Part shown: piece by piece, positions 36,122 to 45,349 of the stretch | Numbering within the stretch: the first letter of the stretch is position 1 | How the letters are laid out: each line of letters begins with the position of its first letter | NCBI GenBank assembly: GCA_002897115.2 | Contig: BCIH01000010.1 | Location: 509,215 to 573,214 of the forward strand | From: Prototheca cutis | Lineage: Eukaryota > Chlorophyta > Trebouxiophyceae > Chlorellales > Chlorellaceae | Direction of reading: 5' to 3' | DNA: 64,000 nt | The notes under the pieces: generated by a model | Database searches by the model: none | The model's input: the letters and a program-made list of their open reading frames with translations, nothing else | What the model was told of the DNA's origin: nothing | Position numbers and translations under genes: made by a program

Positions 36122-37052
36122 GCAAACGCATCATAATACAGAGCCCACACAGACCTCCACAGTGGTGCAAATGACGAGGAGGTGCTGGATAGCAGAAACA
36201 AAGACGCCGGGCCGGACGGGGGCAAGGCCCACAGCCACGATGGACTGGTCCTCGCCACAGTATTCCAGCGGCACATCTTGCCTGCAGCACGATGCAAAGA
36301 GGCAGCATTGGAGGCAGGTCGGAATATGTTGGATGGACCAGGTACTCTCTCCCTTGCCTACGCGCACACAAAAACGTTTTCCCCCACCCACACCCACACC
36401 ACCATCGGTCAAAGCGCCAGAGGAAGAGCGTGTTGTCGACAGTGGCCCATGCCCTTCGGAGCTCTGTAAAGATGCCGCAAAAGGCCACTGTCTGGCAGGC
36501 AGCGTAACGCTCCACCACAACCGCAGGCATCTCAGCCATGGTGGATNACGCCATGTAAAGCATGTTGGGCCACTGGGGAGAGAGTAAAAAAAGGTATGGC
36601 ACCGTGGGTGGGATGCGGTGGCAGGCAGAACAGGGCCAATGGCCCCAATCCAATGCGGCACCCGAGTGAGTCGCACGCAGGGGCCCTGAAGTCACAACAG
36701 TTCTAGCCTGTCGCAAGCTCGATCCAGGTCATGACATCACCGATCCAAGAATGCAATGCACCATCCAGGCGCCCCATCCCATGGCTCACAACGCTGCCAA
36801 GCGCACCTCATGGGGAGGGAAGGAGTACTGCGACTCCCTGAGGCTATTCACCAACAGGTCGTACAGATCGGTGTGCCGTATTTCGTCCCGACTTGCAATG
36901 CCCTTGATGTGCTTCCATGCGGATGATACCGCTTCCACGTCCGTGCAGCCGTCCTGCGCAGTCGGGTCTGGGCGGGAGGGGCCGGCGCTGCTGCTCGGCA
37001 ACCCCTCCGACGCCCAGCCCACGGGCGGCGGGGGTCGTGCCAGCATTTTCAC
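30799..37052 (-). CDS. NUP155: Nuclear pore scaffold nucleoporin NUP155
   Basis: Nine exons with consistent phase: 37052-36807, 36572-36403, 36281-36155, 35928-34636, 34416-32862, 32717-32196, 31978-31881, 31646-31548 and 31374-30799 (1,561 residues). NUP155 is an inner-ring scaffold of the nuclear pore complex. The N-terminal beta-propeller carries plant-like stretches: FCGIFTELRRAWATVDN, LFLWRFDRW, VAVGLAPVRPGVF, PTDGVAMTCVRCTADGRIF and GADGHLYELQY. The alpha-solenoid includes RPVDVLIHLLETPEAKLDTF (joined across intron 4), ELYNDVAVPNQ/LWSACIEM and the C-terminal LRLRLLASAYWL. An Ala/Gly/Pro-rich insertion interrupts the propeller region. The start is the first ATG upstream of the conserved segment. 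A further 5' exon cannot be excluded. Ambiguous bases at 31186, 33074, 33462 and 36547 fall in codons; the one at 36547 is TNA and so could read as a stop. Confidence 0.9.
31659..31721. repeat. 63-bp poly-G tract in NUP155 intron
   Basis: Sixty-three consecutive G on the plus strand, which is poly-C on the NUP155 sense strand. It ends about 12 bases before the acceptor of exon 8, so it acts as the polypyrimidine tract of that intron or extends it. Confidence 0.93.
36059..36120. repeat. (CA)n microsatellite in NUP155 intron 3
   Basis: About 31 CA units. On the NUP155 sense strand it is (GT)n, starting roughly 35 bases after the exon 3 donor. Confidence 0.93.
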
Positions 37053-37329
37053 AGTCCAATAAAAGTTGGATCAATGCAGGGACTGTGAGAACCGGCATGA
37101 GTTGGGCGGCGTCCAGTGCCCGCAATGTCCCCAATCGCTTGCCGCTCTTCCGTGATGAGCCTTTGGAAAATTGAAGGGCCCCAGACAGCTGCCGAGCTTC
37201 CTGCCTCCCGAACCCACGAGACCCCATCGCCTCCATTTCCGCGCAGTTGCGTTTGTTTCTGTACCGACTCGTGGTTTTTCTTGGCAGTCTGCGTAACTGC
37301 ATGGTCTAGGAGGCTTTGCAAGGAAGGCG
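37053..37329. promoter_or_regulatory. Short divergent promoter between NUP155 and MIS12
   Basis: 277 bases separate the two divergent start codons. The pair is a nuclear-pore gene and a kinetochore gene sharing one short upstream region. No TATA box or other named element was recognised. Confidence 0.5.
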
Positions 37330-38786
37330 ATGGAGGTGCAGCAGGAGCCCGCTGTGTCCCCTCCAGAGTCCGTGCTGGAGTTGCTCGAGCTTGATCCCAA
37401 GTCGCTCGTCGATGATTTGTACAACGCCGTGCGCGCAATCGGTTTGTTTAATTATTCTGCATGGCTTTACAACCCTGCATGACTTTGCCAAAGCTTGGTC
37501 CTTCGAGCTGGCCAGCACGGTGTCTCCGCTCCCCACACGCAGGCCCACTGCCATTGCGCGGATGCCTTTGATGATTTTGACGAGTAAGCCCAGTGCACAT
37601 GGATAGCCATGAATTTCACGAGTGTCATGTACGGGTTGACATGTTGTCCTGCAGCGCAGCAATGCTTTCCAGTCAGCTCTGCCGCTTCCTGCCTGCTCTA
37701 CCACTGTGCAGGGCCATCAGGAACGATGTTGGTACTGTGCTGTCCCCGGCCCTCCAAGCAGCAGCCATGCAAGGCACTGCCAGGCTTTACGCGGCCGCGC
37801 GCGACAGCCTGAACCGGCAGTTGGAGCGCTTTGAAGCCTTTGCCCTCGAGACGTGTTTGGCGGTCCCGGCAGGCCTTCTCACATCAGTGCAGGTGGGTCC
37901 ATTGGCGTGATCCATGATACATGGCATTCCCTCTAAATGGAATCTGGGTCCATAGTTGTGTGGTGGTTTGTGTGCAGCTGTTTTCCAGGCTAGTGAACGC
38001 CCAGATTCCTGTGCTCTCTGCATGCCTGGGCAGCGGCAGGTTGCACGCTGGGACCCACCCATCTCTCTTCTCTGAACGTCCCCTCCCTGTTCCTTCCCCA
38101 ATCGCTCGAACACAGCGCCATGCACCAGCGGACGCAGTGGATGTTGACCCAGAGGAGGAAAAGGCTGTCGTTGAGCGGCTGCAGACGTTGAGAAGACAGA
38201 TCGCAGAGGAGAGGCGGGCAGCCCGGGCACTGCAGCAGGACATTGCGCTGTGCGATGCCGCGCTGGAGGCTGGCCGCAAGGACGAGCCGGCCCTGCAGCG
38301 CCTGGCTGCGGCCGTCGAGGAGAAGGAGCGGCTGACGGAGGATGTCTTTGTCATCTCACACACCGGCGCCAGGATGCAGGTGTGTGTTTCGTTAGTTTGG
38401 GGGGGTGGGGTGGGGGAGAGTACCCGCTGCTGCACGGCTTGTTGGGAACCGGGCTCACCGCTCAAGAGCCGCACTCCATTGACTTGTCCTCTTGGACCCA
38501 AACCCACGTTTCTTCCACAGTCACTGCTGACGGAGCTGCAAGAGCTGGGAAGAAAGCGTGAAAGTCAGAACCCCGCTCCGACAGGTACACAGATGGGAGG
38601 TTGGATGGCGCCGTGGTGCGGACATGAGACGGCATCAGTCCACGCCGACCTTGCAAGTCAACCCGTGGCCCCCTTGCCCTCAATAAAAATCTCGTTGCAG
38701 GTGCCGTCGAGTCAGTGCTGCCCGTCATGCAGAAGGTTCCGGTCAAAACGCTGCAGGTTCTGAAAGAATCGCTGACGGCACAGTGA
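37330..38786 (+). CDS. MIS12: MIS12-like kinetochore protein
   Basis: Six exons with matching phase: 37330-37428, 37543-37583, 37712-37892, 38116-38379, 38521-38584 and 38701-38786, giving 244 residues, close to the size of plant MIS12. MIS12 forms the inner-kinetochore complex linking centromeric chromatin to microtubule-binding proteins. The N-terminal pattern LELDPKSLVDDLYNA...DAFDDFDE resembles the plant NLNPQ..N...SV.DYVDQAFDF region. Further on, LNRQLERFEAFALETCLAVPAGLL matches the family signature of a helix followed by W/F-E-x-Y-x-L-x-x-C-x-x-VP-x-G (split here as LNRQLERFEAFALET / CLAVPAGLL). The C-terminal half is coiled coil (EEEKAVVERLQTLRRQIAEE). An alternative acceptor at about 37657 would lengthen exon 3. 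The identity rests on motif and length, not on alignment. Confidence 0.7.
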
Positions 38787-39158
38787 CTCACGCCGACTTT
38801 GTCACTAGACCAGGCGTCAAACCTTGGGAACACCTTGTTGCACCCTACCCACTGGATTTCAAGATTGTATACTATGATGAGACGTTACAGAAGGCGCAAG
38901 GGGTGCAGTCTATCAACAGTCGCTTCAGTCGCGGTGTCCAAGGCAAAATGCATGGGTCAGTCGCTGTGTTGGCCAGTCATCAACCAAGGATGAATGTTGG
39001 TCCAGTCAGGGGCACAGGGCCCTCATGGCAGTGGGTGTGGGGAGCACGGTTTCTATGCACGTGGTCAGTATGTGAATGCGAGCATCATTGCAAGGGGCTT
39101 TGGGGCCCTCCACATGAGGCGGGTGCGTTGGAAGTTCCACGATGTATTCCGGCGTCCT
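38787..39158. other. Convergent intergenic region
   Basis: 372 bases between the MIS12 stop and the stop of the minus-strand CaaX protein gene. Nothing else recognised. Confidence 0.55.
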
Positions 39159-39769
39159 CTACATGATGCTGCAGATACCACAGCACTTGCTCTGGGCCGC
39201 ATCTGGCTGAACAGCCGGGCCCTCCGGCTGCTGCTCAAGGGGCACCTCGGCCGTGGAGGTGGGCAGCTGCTCTGTGCCTGGCACACCAGCCGCCCGTGCC
39301 GCCTGGTCGTCATCGTAGACCTGACGGCCCTCTTCATAGGTCTGCTCCACATCACCGCCTGCGGGGGGTGCAAATTCCTTGCCCTCACCCACATATAAGG
39401 GCTCGGCTGGGGGCACGCCGCCTCCGATGCCCCCCTCAACAGGTTCCACGCCAGCGGCGACGTCAGCCTGATAACGCAGGGACTCGTCAGCAGGCTGTTC
39501 GCCGGTGCCATAGCCGCCCATGGCGGGGTCAACCCCGGCCGCCTGGTCGGCCTCGACACGGCCAGATTCATCGACCAAGCCCGCTCCGGCGTCATCGCCG
39601 TATCCTCCTGGCCCGTCGTAGCCGACGCCAGCGGCTGTACAGTAGTGTAAATAGGTCGTTTGTGTGAGCAGCGCACGACGATGGCCTGCGTTCGAAATCG
39701 GGAAACTGCGAAGAACCCCTCCACACCTTGGTCAGCCTCCTCCCGAAGGGCCTGGTCACTGGGATCCAT
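39159..39769 (-). CDS. Small acidic Gly/Ala-rich protein with CaaX C-terminus
   Basis: Two exons, 39769-39727 and 39634-39159, give 172 residues, starting MDPSDQALREEADQ. The splice (caag|gtgtgg to tacag|ccgct) joins EEADQ to AAGVG, which recreates a motif present downstream as EADQAAGVDPAMGGYG and QADVAAGVEPVEGGIGGG. The internal repeat therefore supports the intron. The protein is acidic, Gly/Ala/Pro-rich and probably disordered. The end, SKCCGICSIM, is a good CaaX box (CSIM, Met favouring farnesylation) with three nearby cysteines that could be palmitoylated, so membrane attachment is likely. No catalytic domain or known family is seen. The start lacks support beyond being the first ATG in a good context. 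Confidence 0.62.
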
Positions 39770-40109
39770 CTCGAGCGTCCTCTGGGACTTCCAATGAATT
39801 TAAACACAAGTTTTCGTCGATCTCCGGAAATACTGTAACTCGCATCGCCAGAAACGCGCAAGATCGACGCAACCGATTCCAACTTTTTAACCAGGCACAT
39901 CTGAGCCGTCCGAGAAGCCACGTGGAACGTCACTTTGGACGGTCCAAGTAAACTCTGTCGGGATTTCCCCCTGGAAGTGCAAGGCAGGCTAGCTAAATCA
40001 CCGCGTTTTCCTGATCATCAAATGATACACGGAAGAAGAATCCATTGAAGTGGCTTGCCAGTCATACTGCAAGCGTTGCAAACCGCGTCTCAGCGACCAC
40101 AGGCTTCCT
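39770..40109. other. Intergenic, upstream of CaaX gene and 3' of RecQ
   Basis: 340 bases. Likely promoter of the CaaX protein gene and 3' end of the RecQ transcript. No exon seen. Confidence 0.5.
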
Positions 40110-43100
40110 CTATGCAGCCTTGCGGGGAGGCTTGAACGCACGGCGGACTGGGAGGCTGCGAGGCTTTGGCGTCGCGCTCTTTGCCAAGCTTGGCAGGGCA
40201 TTGGCTGCCAGGGTGCCCAGCGGCAGGCGATGCGTGGGGGCCCCTGTCGGCGTCTGACAGTCCACATGGCNATCATGGCCGCCAGAGCCAGTCGCCACGA
40301 GCGCCTCCTCATGCCTTTCGGCTCCTTCTTGCTCCATCGCCAGCGCAATCTCAATCTCTGCATCCCCGAGCACTGCCGTCATGTCGTTGCCCGGTGGTGC
40401 TGCGATGCTTGCGGCACTCGTGGGGAAGCTGCGCAGCCTGGGGACGACCCGGGCTCCGCCCCTTGCGAGGCAACCAGGCACCTCCTCCCCACGGCAGCCC
40501 TCCGGTCTCAGTCGCCCGCCTCCTGCGCCAGTCTTGCCATCCAGACGCTCCGGACCGACTCTGCTGCGCTTGCTGGGCCCAGCACCATCTAACCGACGCC
40601 CGGGACTGCCTGGCTCTGTGGCACCATCGTCACTGGCTGGCGATTCACTGCCATCGCTGTGATTGTCGCCTGCACCGCCATCGCTGTGATTGTCGCCTGC
40701 ACCGCCATCGCTGTGATTGTCGCCTGCATCGCCATCGCTGTGATTGTCGCCTGCATCGCCATCGCTGATTTCCTTTCTTCTGGCCGCGGCTCTGTGTCGC
40801 TCCCAGTCCTCGCCATCGCTCCCTGGATCACAGCGGCTGTAGTCATCGTGGGCCGGCGCCGGTGCTGCGTCGCCGTCCTCAGAGCCTGGCCCCGACGAAG
40901 GCGCGCCCGAACGTGAGCGCATGGCAGCCGCCACACGCTGCGCCACCGAGGCAGCCTCCTCCATCCGACGCTCCACCGCCGCCATCATCCGGCGCACCGC
41001 CTGCATTTGCATGGTGTGAAGGAGAGTGTGTGCACTTGTTTGTTGGGGTACGACCCCATGGCACTCCCATCAGAAAGCACATTTACCTGGCCATCTTCGC
41101 AGGCGTCACAGAGTTGGTCGCCCGCGGCCGGGTTGCACCTGCGGCCTCGCTCACCAAAGTATGCGAGCAGCGCGCTCCGTCGGCACCCCGTGCTCTGGAC
41201 CAGATCTGCAACGGCCGAGAACGCCCCCCGGCGGTCCAGACGCGCGGCGTCCCGAAGCTCCGCGGAGCTGGCGTACAACAGGGCTTCCGCAGGCGCGCCG
41301 TCTCGGCCGCCGCGCCCTGATTCCTGGTAGTACCCCTCCAGACTGGCCGGGACGTCCCAGTGCACAACCCAGCGCACACAGGCCTTGTCAATGCCCATTC
41401 CAAACGCCACCGTGGCGGCCACCGCCGCCGTGTCCCCGTTTGTCCAGTCGGCCTGCACCCGCGCCCGACGGTCGGCGGCGAGCCCGGCGTGGTAGGCCAC
41501 GCAGTCAATCCCGGCGTCGCTCAGCGCGCCCGCGATCCACTCGCATCCGGCACGCGTTCGGCAGTAGACAATGCCGCACGCCCCGTCACGCGCGCGCAGC
41601 CAGGATGCCAAGTCAGCCAGTGCAGAGTCACGCCCGCCATCGCCCAGCGTCTCTTTCCACCGCAAGCTGTACTTGCTGAGAGAGGGGGGGGGGGGNNNNN
41701 NNNNNNNNNNNNNNNNNNNNNNNNNNNNNNNNNNNNNNNNNNNNNNNNNNNNNNNNNNNNNNNNNNNNNNNNNNNNNNNNNNNNNNNNNNCCCCCCCCCC
41801 CCCCCCCCCCCCAACACACACACAGACACAAGCAGCGCACATGTTTGGGCGATTGAATGAGCCCTGGAGCAACTTGACATCGCGCATGGCCAAGCACTCT
41901 GTGTGGGGGGCAGTGCCAGGGGGAGAGGGTATGGTACGAACGGGGCGTCAAGTAAGGGATGGCAGAGTAAAACCCGTGCCCGTCACTGAGTTTAGCAACA
42001 GTTCACTTGCTGTGCAAGGTCGCATCCCACTGTCGTTGTGGTGCCTCCCGCACAGGAGGTCAGGCACTGGACAGCTGTGTCGAGGTCTGCTTATCCAGGC
42101 TCTCCCTCTGCTTGACCCTGTGCATCGCACGCCCGTTGTCCCACCACCACCACCACCACCCAACCCCCCAGTCCACCCACTCATCCAACCCGAAATCCCT
42201 CCAGAATTGAGACCTTTGATGCTGGCCCGCACGTCTGCGGTTGCCGTTGCAGTGACAGCCATGATGGGCACCTTTGGATACAGATCCCTTAGCGCAGCCA
42301 GCTCCAGGTATGCCGGACGGAAATCTGCGAGTGGGTTGGGGATCCTCGTCAGGAGGTGTAGGGGCCCCGCTCCTCCAGGCATGCCCCTGATAAGGAAGAG
42401 CTTGGCAATGCCGGGTTCAAACACTGTGACACAAGTGAACCCTCTAGGAAGCGGACCAGAGACGTGTTTGGCGCAGCAGCAAGAATATAGGGACAGTTGT
42501 TCGCAGCAGTGGCACATCTACCCTGGAAGCGCACATGACAAAACCACATGCCGCCACGGACACGCACCGTGGCCCCACTGACTGACACAGTGCGCCTCGT
42601 CGATGCCAAAGCACACAAGACCATCCTCTTCATACACCTCTTTGAGTAAATCCCTGGACGGCATTGTTTGTTTTCGGTGGTTGGAGGGAGCAAGGAAGGG
42701 AGGGGGTCCCGTCAGCCGCGGATGGGCAGTTGCCAGTGTGGCCCGTGGGAGCCGGCGGACGGTTCCCTGCAGCCTACCCGACTGGTAACCCCTGATGAGG
42801 CACCATCCAGGGCCGCGACGCAGCGTCGTCACACAGTCCACCCCACCAGCCCACCTCATCACTGGCGTGCGCAGGCTCTCGGGGGTGGTATAGAGCAACC
42901 GGAGCCCGTCGGGGTCTCCCCGGGCACCCAGCACCGAGGACTTGATGGCGGCCCTGGCAGTGTCGCTCGTCTCCCCCGCCCACATGGCAGCGCTGATATT
43001 CCTGTCCAGGGCTGCTTGGACTTGGTCACGTGCTAGAGCGAGCAGGGGTGTCACCACCACAGCCAGCCCCCTGGCCGCCACCGGTGGGAGCTGGTACGTG

Positions 43101-43261
43101 ACAGACTTTCCCCCGCCCGTGGGCAGGATGACGAGGACGTCATGCCCCGCCAGACAGGCCTGTACTGCTTCCGCTTGCAGCGGGCGGAAGGCGCCGTGGC
43201 CCCAGTGGTCCTGCAGGCAGGCCAGGAGGTCGGCCTCGGAGGGCAGGGGGCAGGCACTCAT
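40110..43261 (-). CDS. RecQ-family DNA helicase
   Basis: Six exons: 43261-42855, 42653-42568, 42324-42214, 41898-41841, 41675-41087 and 41000-40110 (713 residues). RecQ helicases unwind recombination and replication intermediates 3' to 5'. Seen in order: the Gln-containing motif 0 region (HGAFRPLQAEAVQACLAG), Walker A LPTGGGKSVTYQLP, DEAH in GIDEAHCVSQWGHDFRP (rebuilt across intron 2), motif III VTATATADV, motif IV IVYCRTRAGCEW, motif V VAFGMGIDKACVRWVVH and motif VI YYQESGRGGRDG. The RecQ-Ct zinc site follows, with GCRR..YFGE...C...LCDAC. The C-terminal tail of about 290 residues is acidic and basic low complexity, with four 9-residue DG(D/G)AGDNHS repeats and a basic end. No HRDC domain is visible. 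The in-frame start at 43261 is followed directly by the helicase domain. Intron 4 contains an assembly gap. Confidence 0.94.
40656..40763. repeat. Coding minisatellite, 4 x 27 bp
   Basis: Four 27-base copies beginning gctgtgattgtcgcctgca differ at one position (c/t). On the minus sense strand each encodes DGDAGDNHS or DGGAGDNHS in the RecQ C-terminal tail, so length changes of whole units keep the frame. Confidence 0.93.
41684..41812. other. Assembly gap flanked by poly-G and poly-C
   Basis: Twelve G, then 95 N (41696-41790), then 22 C. It lies in intron 4 of the RecQ gene. On the sense strand a C-rich tract runs almost to the acceptor (ctctctcag). The opposite homopolymers on the two sides suggest an unresolved structure or a chimeric join. 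Confidence 0.95.
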
Positions 43262-43989
43262 CTCCGCAACACCTCGGCCCACTTCCGGGCGGGAGAGGCC
43301 ATGACGCAAAGTCCACCGAGTCTGTAATGCCTTTTCACGATTTTATGGTATCCATCATGTATTTATGACCGTGCGTGACACTCGACAGCGCTCAAGGGGT
43401 CTCATCGACCAGACAACCCAACAGCCGGCATGGATTTGAATTCATCCATACGAGAGCTGAGTTCAGGGAGGCGGCGCAACAATTCGCATAACAACCCTAT
43501 GCCTTTGCGGAGACTTTATTCAGCTTCACATTTTGGACGTCATGCGGCTGTGAATGTGTCAGCGATGTCAATGTTGGCTGAGACTGGGGCCAACACTGTC
43601 TGCATAACCCCCAAAGTCATCATGCACAGAGTCCACATGGAATCATGCAAAAGCATGGAATCGCATGAATTATTTCAGCGAATCATGAGGTCAAAATCAT
43701 GCCAATCATTGGGTAACAAACGTACCAATTGAATTGCACAATGCGCCAACCCCTAACCCCCCCAGCTGGATCGATGCGCTGGAGGATTTCCCGGAAAAAG
43801 TTTGCTCCCGTGATCCTGCATTGGTCATCGTTGTGGCCTTCTGCCCGCAGGCCCCAAAGGAAACCGAAGCCCCAAACGAGTGACCAGTCTCCTGTGAGAA
43901 CGTGAGGAAAGCGGTACACGGAAGAAGCCTCGCTCGCTGGCAGTTGGAGGCACGGCACAAGGCCTGCGGAGCACGAGCACCCGAAAACA
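43262..43989. promoter_or_regulatory. Divergent region between RecQ and SDH4
   Basis: 728 bases, noticeably more A/T-rich than its surroundings at 43430-43730, with repeated ATCATG/CATGAT words. A 100-codon plus-strand open frame (43430-43732) lies here but shows no domain or splice context and is not called. A short 5' exon of SDH4 could also lie in the right-hand part. Confidence 0.45.
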
Positions 43990-44548
43990 ATGAGCGGATT
44001 CATCTACGCGGACTCTTCGAGGAGCCTGTACAAGCTCTACCACAAGTCTCATTTTGTTCTGGCTGGTCTCGTGCCTGCCACGCTCGCGCTCCCGAGCGAC
44101 GGCGTGCCTGCCAAGCTCACCGACGTAGGCATTGCGACGGTGCTCCCCCTGCACAGCCATGTCTCCCTGAACTCCGGTAAGAGTTGGAGGCAGAATAATT
44201 ATTTATGTTGGTATTGTTTATTCTTAATCGTTGTGGCGGCCGTTTACTGGTTTCGTGGGGAGACGATGGGCGGGCTGCGGGGCATTGCTGGATGGTGGCA
44301 CGCCAAGGGAGCTCCAGTGTGCAGGACTGGCCATCCGCAGGGTCCTAAACCCCAACATAAACCCACGGCGGCTACATCTCCCTGCAGTTGTGTCGGACTA
44401 TGTCCCCAAGGCGCTGCAGCTTCCAGCCCGCGTCGGCGTTGCTGGGCTGACCCTGGTGACATTTGCCGGCCTGCTGAAGCTTTCCATCGAGGGCCCTGGC
44501 ATCGGCGGCACCGTGAAGAAGCTCTGGACGAAGTCTGCATCGGCGTGA
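43990..44548 (+). CDS. SDH4: Succinate dehydrogenase membrane anchor (SDHD/CybS)
   Basis: Exons 43990-44176 and 44388-44548 give 115 residues. This small subunit anchors complex II in the mitochondrial inner membrane and helps bind haem and ubiquinone. Three hydrophobic helices are visible: SHFVLAGLVPATLAL, VGIATVLPLHSHVSL and GVAGLTLVTFAGLLKL. The sequence HSHVSLNS/VVSDYVPK, joined at the intron (phase 1), reproduces the family pattern of a haem-ligand His region followed by Asp-Tyr in DYV, the quinone-site pair. The start MSGFIYADSSRS is short for a mitochondrial presequence, so either import uses an internal signal or an upstream 5' exon has been missed. The family is small and divergent, but motif order, helix count and length all agree. 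Confidence 0.8.
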
Positions 44549-45349
44549 TCGCCGGTGTGCCTGTTCTTGAATTATAACTGCGATGTTGAGTAGAATGTAA
44601 CACGACGGACTTCTCAGCGGCTGGAAGCATGAGGAGCCATGCCATTCCACGCATGGCAGAAGACTTCCAGAGGCCGCATGCCACATGAAAGATATGGGCT
44701 TACCTGTCTGCACATTATCGGCTCACGCGGCGCTGGGGTTCGGCTGGGGTACAGGCCACAGGAGTGCTGCCCATCGCATGACAATGCTCATTGGCACACC
44801 AATGCAATGCTCTCTCTTCTGCAGCTCAGCTGTCATAGAAAAGGTCGTTCCTTGAGTATTGCACCTGATTGAAGGATTTTTGCTCTAGCCCCGCGGGTCC
44901 GCTGGGCTTGTCGCAGTTTCAAGGAATCTGCGCACCCACGTGACAGGGGGTGATTCAACCAACGCTTGGGGTTGCAGCTTCCGCCCGTCCCGTTCAAACA
45001 ACCGAGCCCCTGAGTCGCGCAAATTTGACATGACATATATTGTAATCGCCTGTGTTTGTGTATAGGACTGGTGTTGATCGGTGCGGCCTTCTTTGCTTGC
45101 CGAGTTTGAACGGCAGGGGCTGAGCGAAGCAGCCCTTGGATAGTGCGACAGCGGAACACCGTTCGCAAACACCGCGTCCAGTCGATTTACCTCGCGCACC
45201 CCGCGGTGCACATCCGTTGTCCGACTTCTGTCTGGAGTGTTCCTTGAGGACGAGGGCCGTCGTGCCTTTGCGCGCGGGTGTGGACGCGGGCGGGCCTGCC
45301 TGGGCTCGAGGACTCCCGGGCATCTGGGGCTTGGACAAGGTTTGGGGCC
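44549..45349. other. Intergenic, upstream of GT14 array
   Basis: 801 bases with the SDH4 3' flank and the presumed promoter of the first GT14 gene. No coding exon recognised. Confidence 0.5.

Noticed and set aside
40656..40763. Regular 27-base repeats resembling a CRISPR array
   Set aside because: There are no spacers; the repeats are contiguous, in frame and encode a peptide repeat inside the RecQ gene.
43430..43732. 100-codon plus-strand open frame
   Set aside because: It lies in A/T-rich repetitive sequence upstream of SDH4, has no recognisable domain, and its Ser/His/Met-rich content reflects repeated CATG words.
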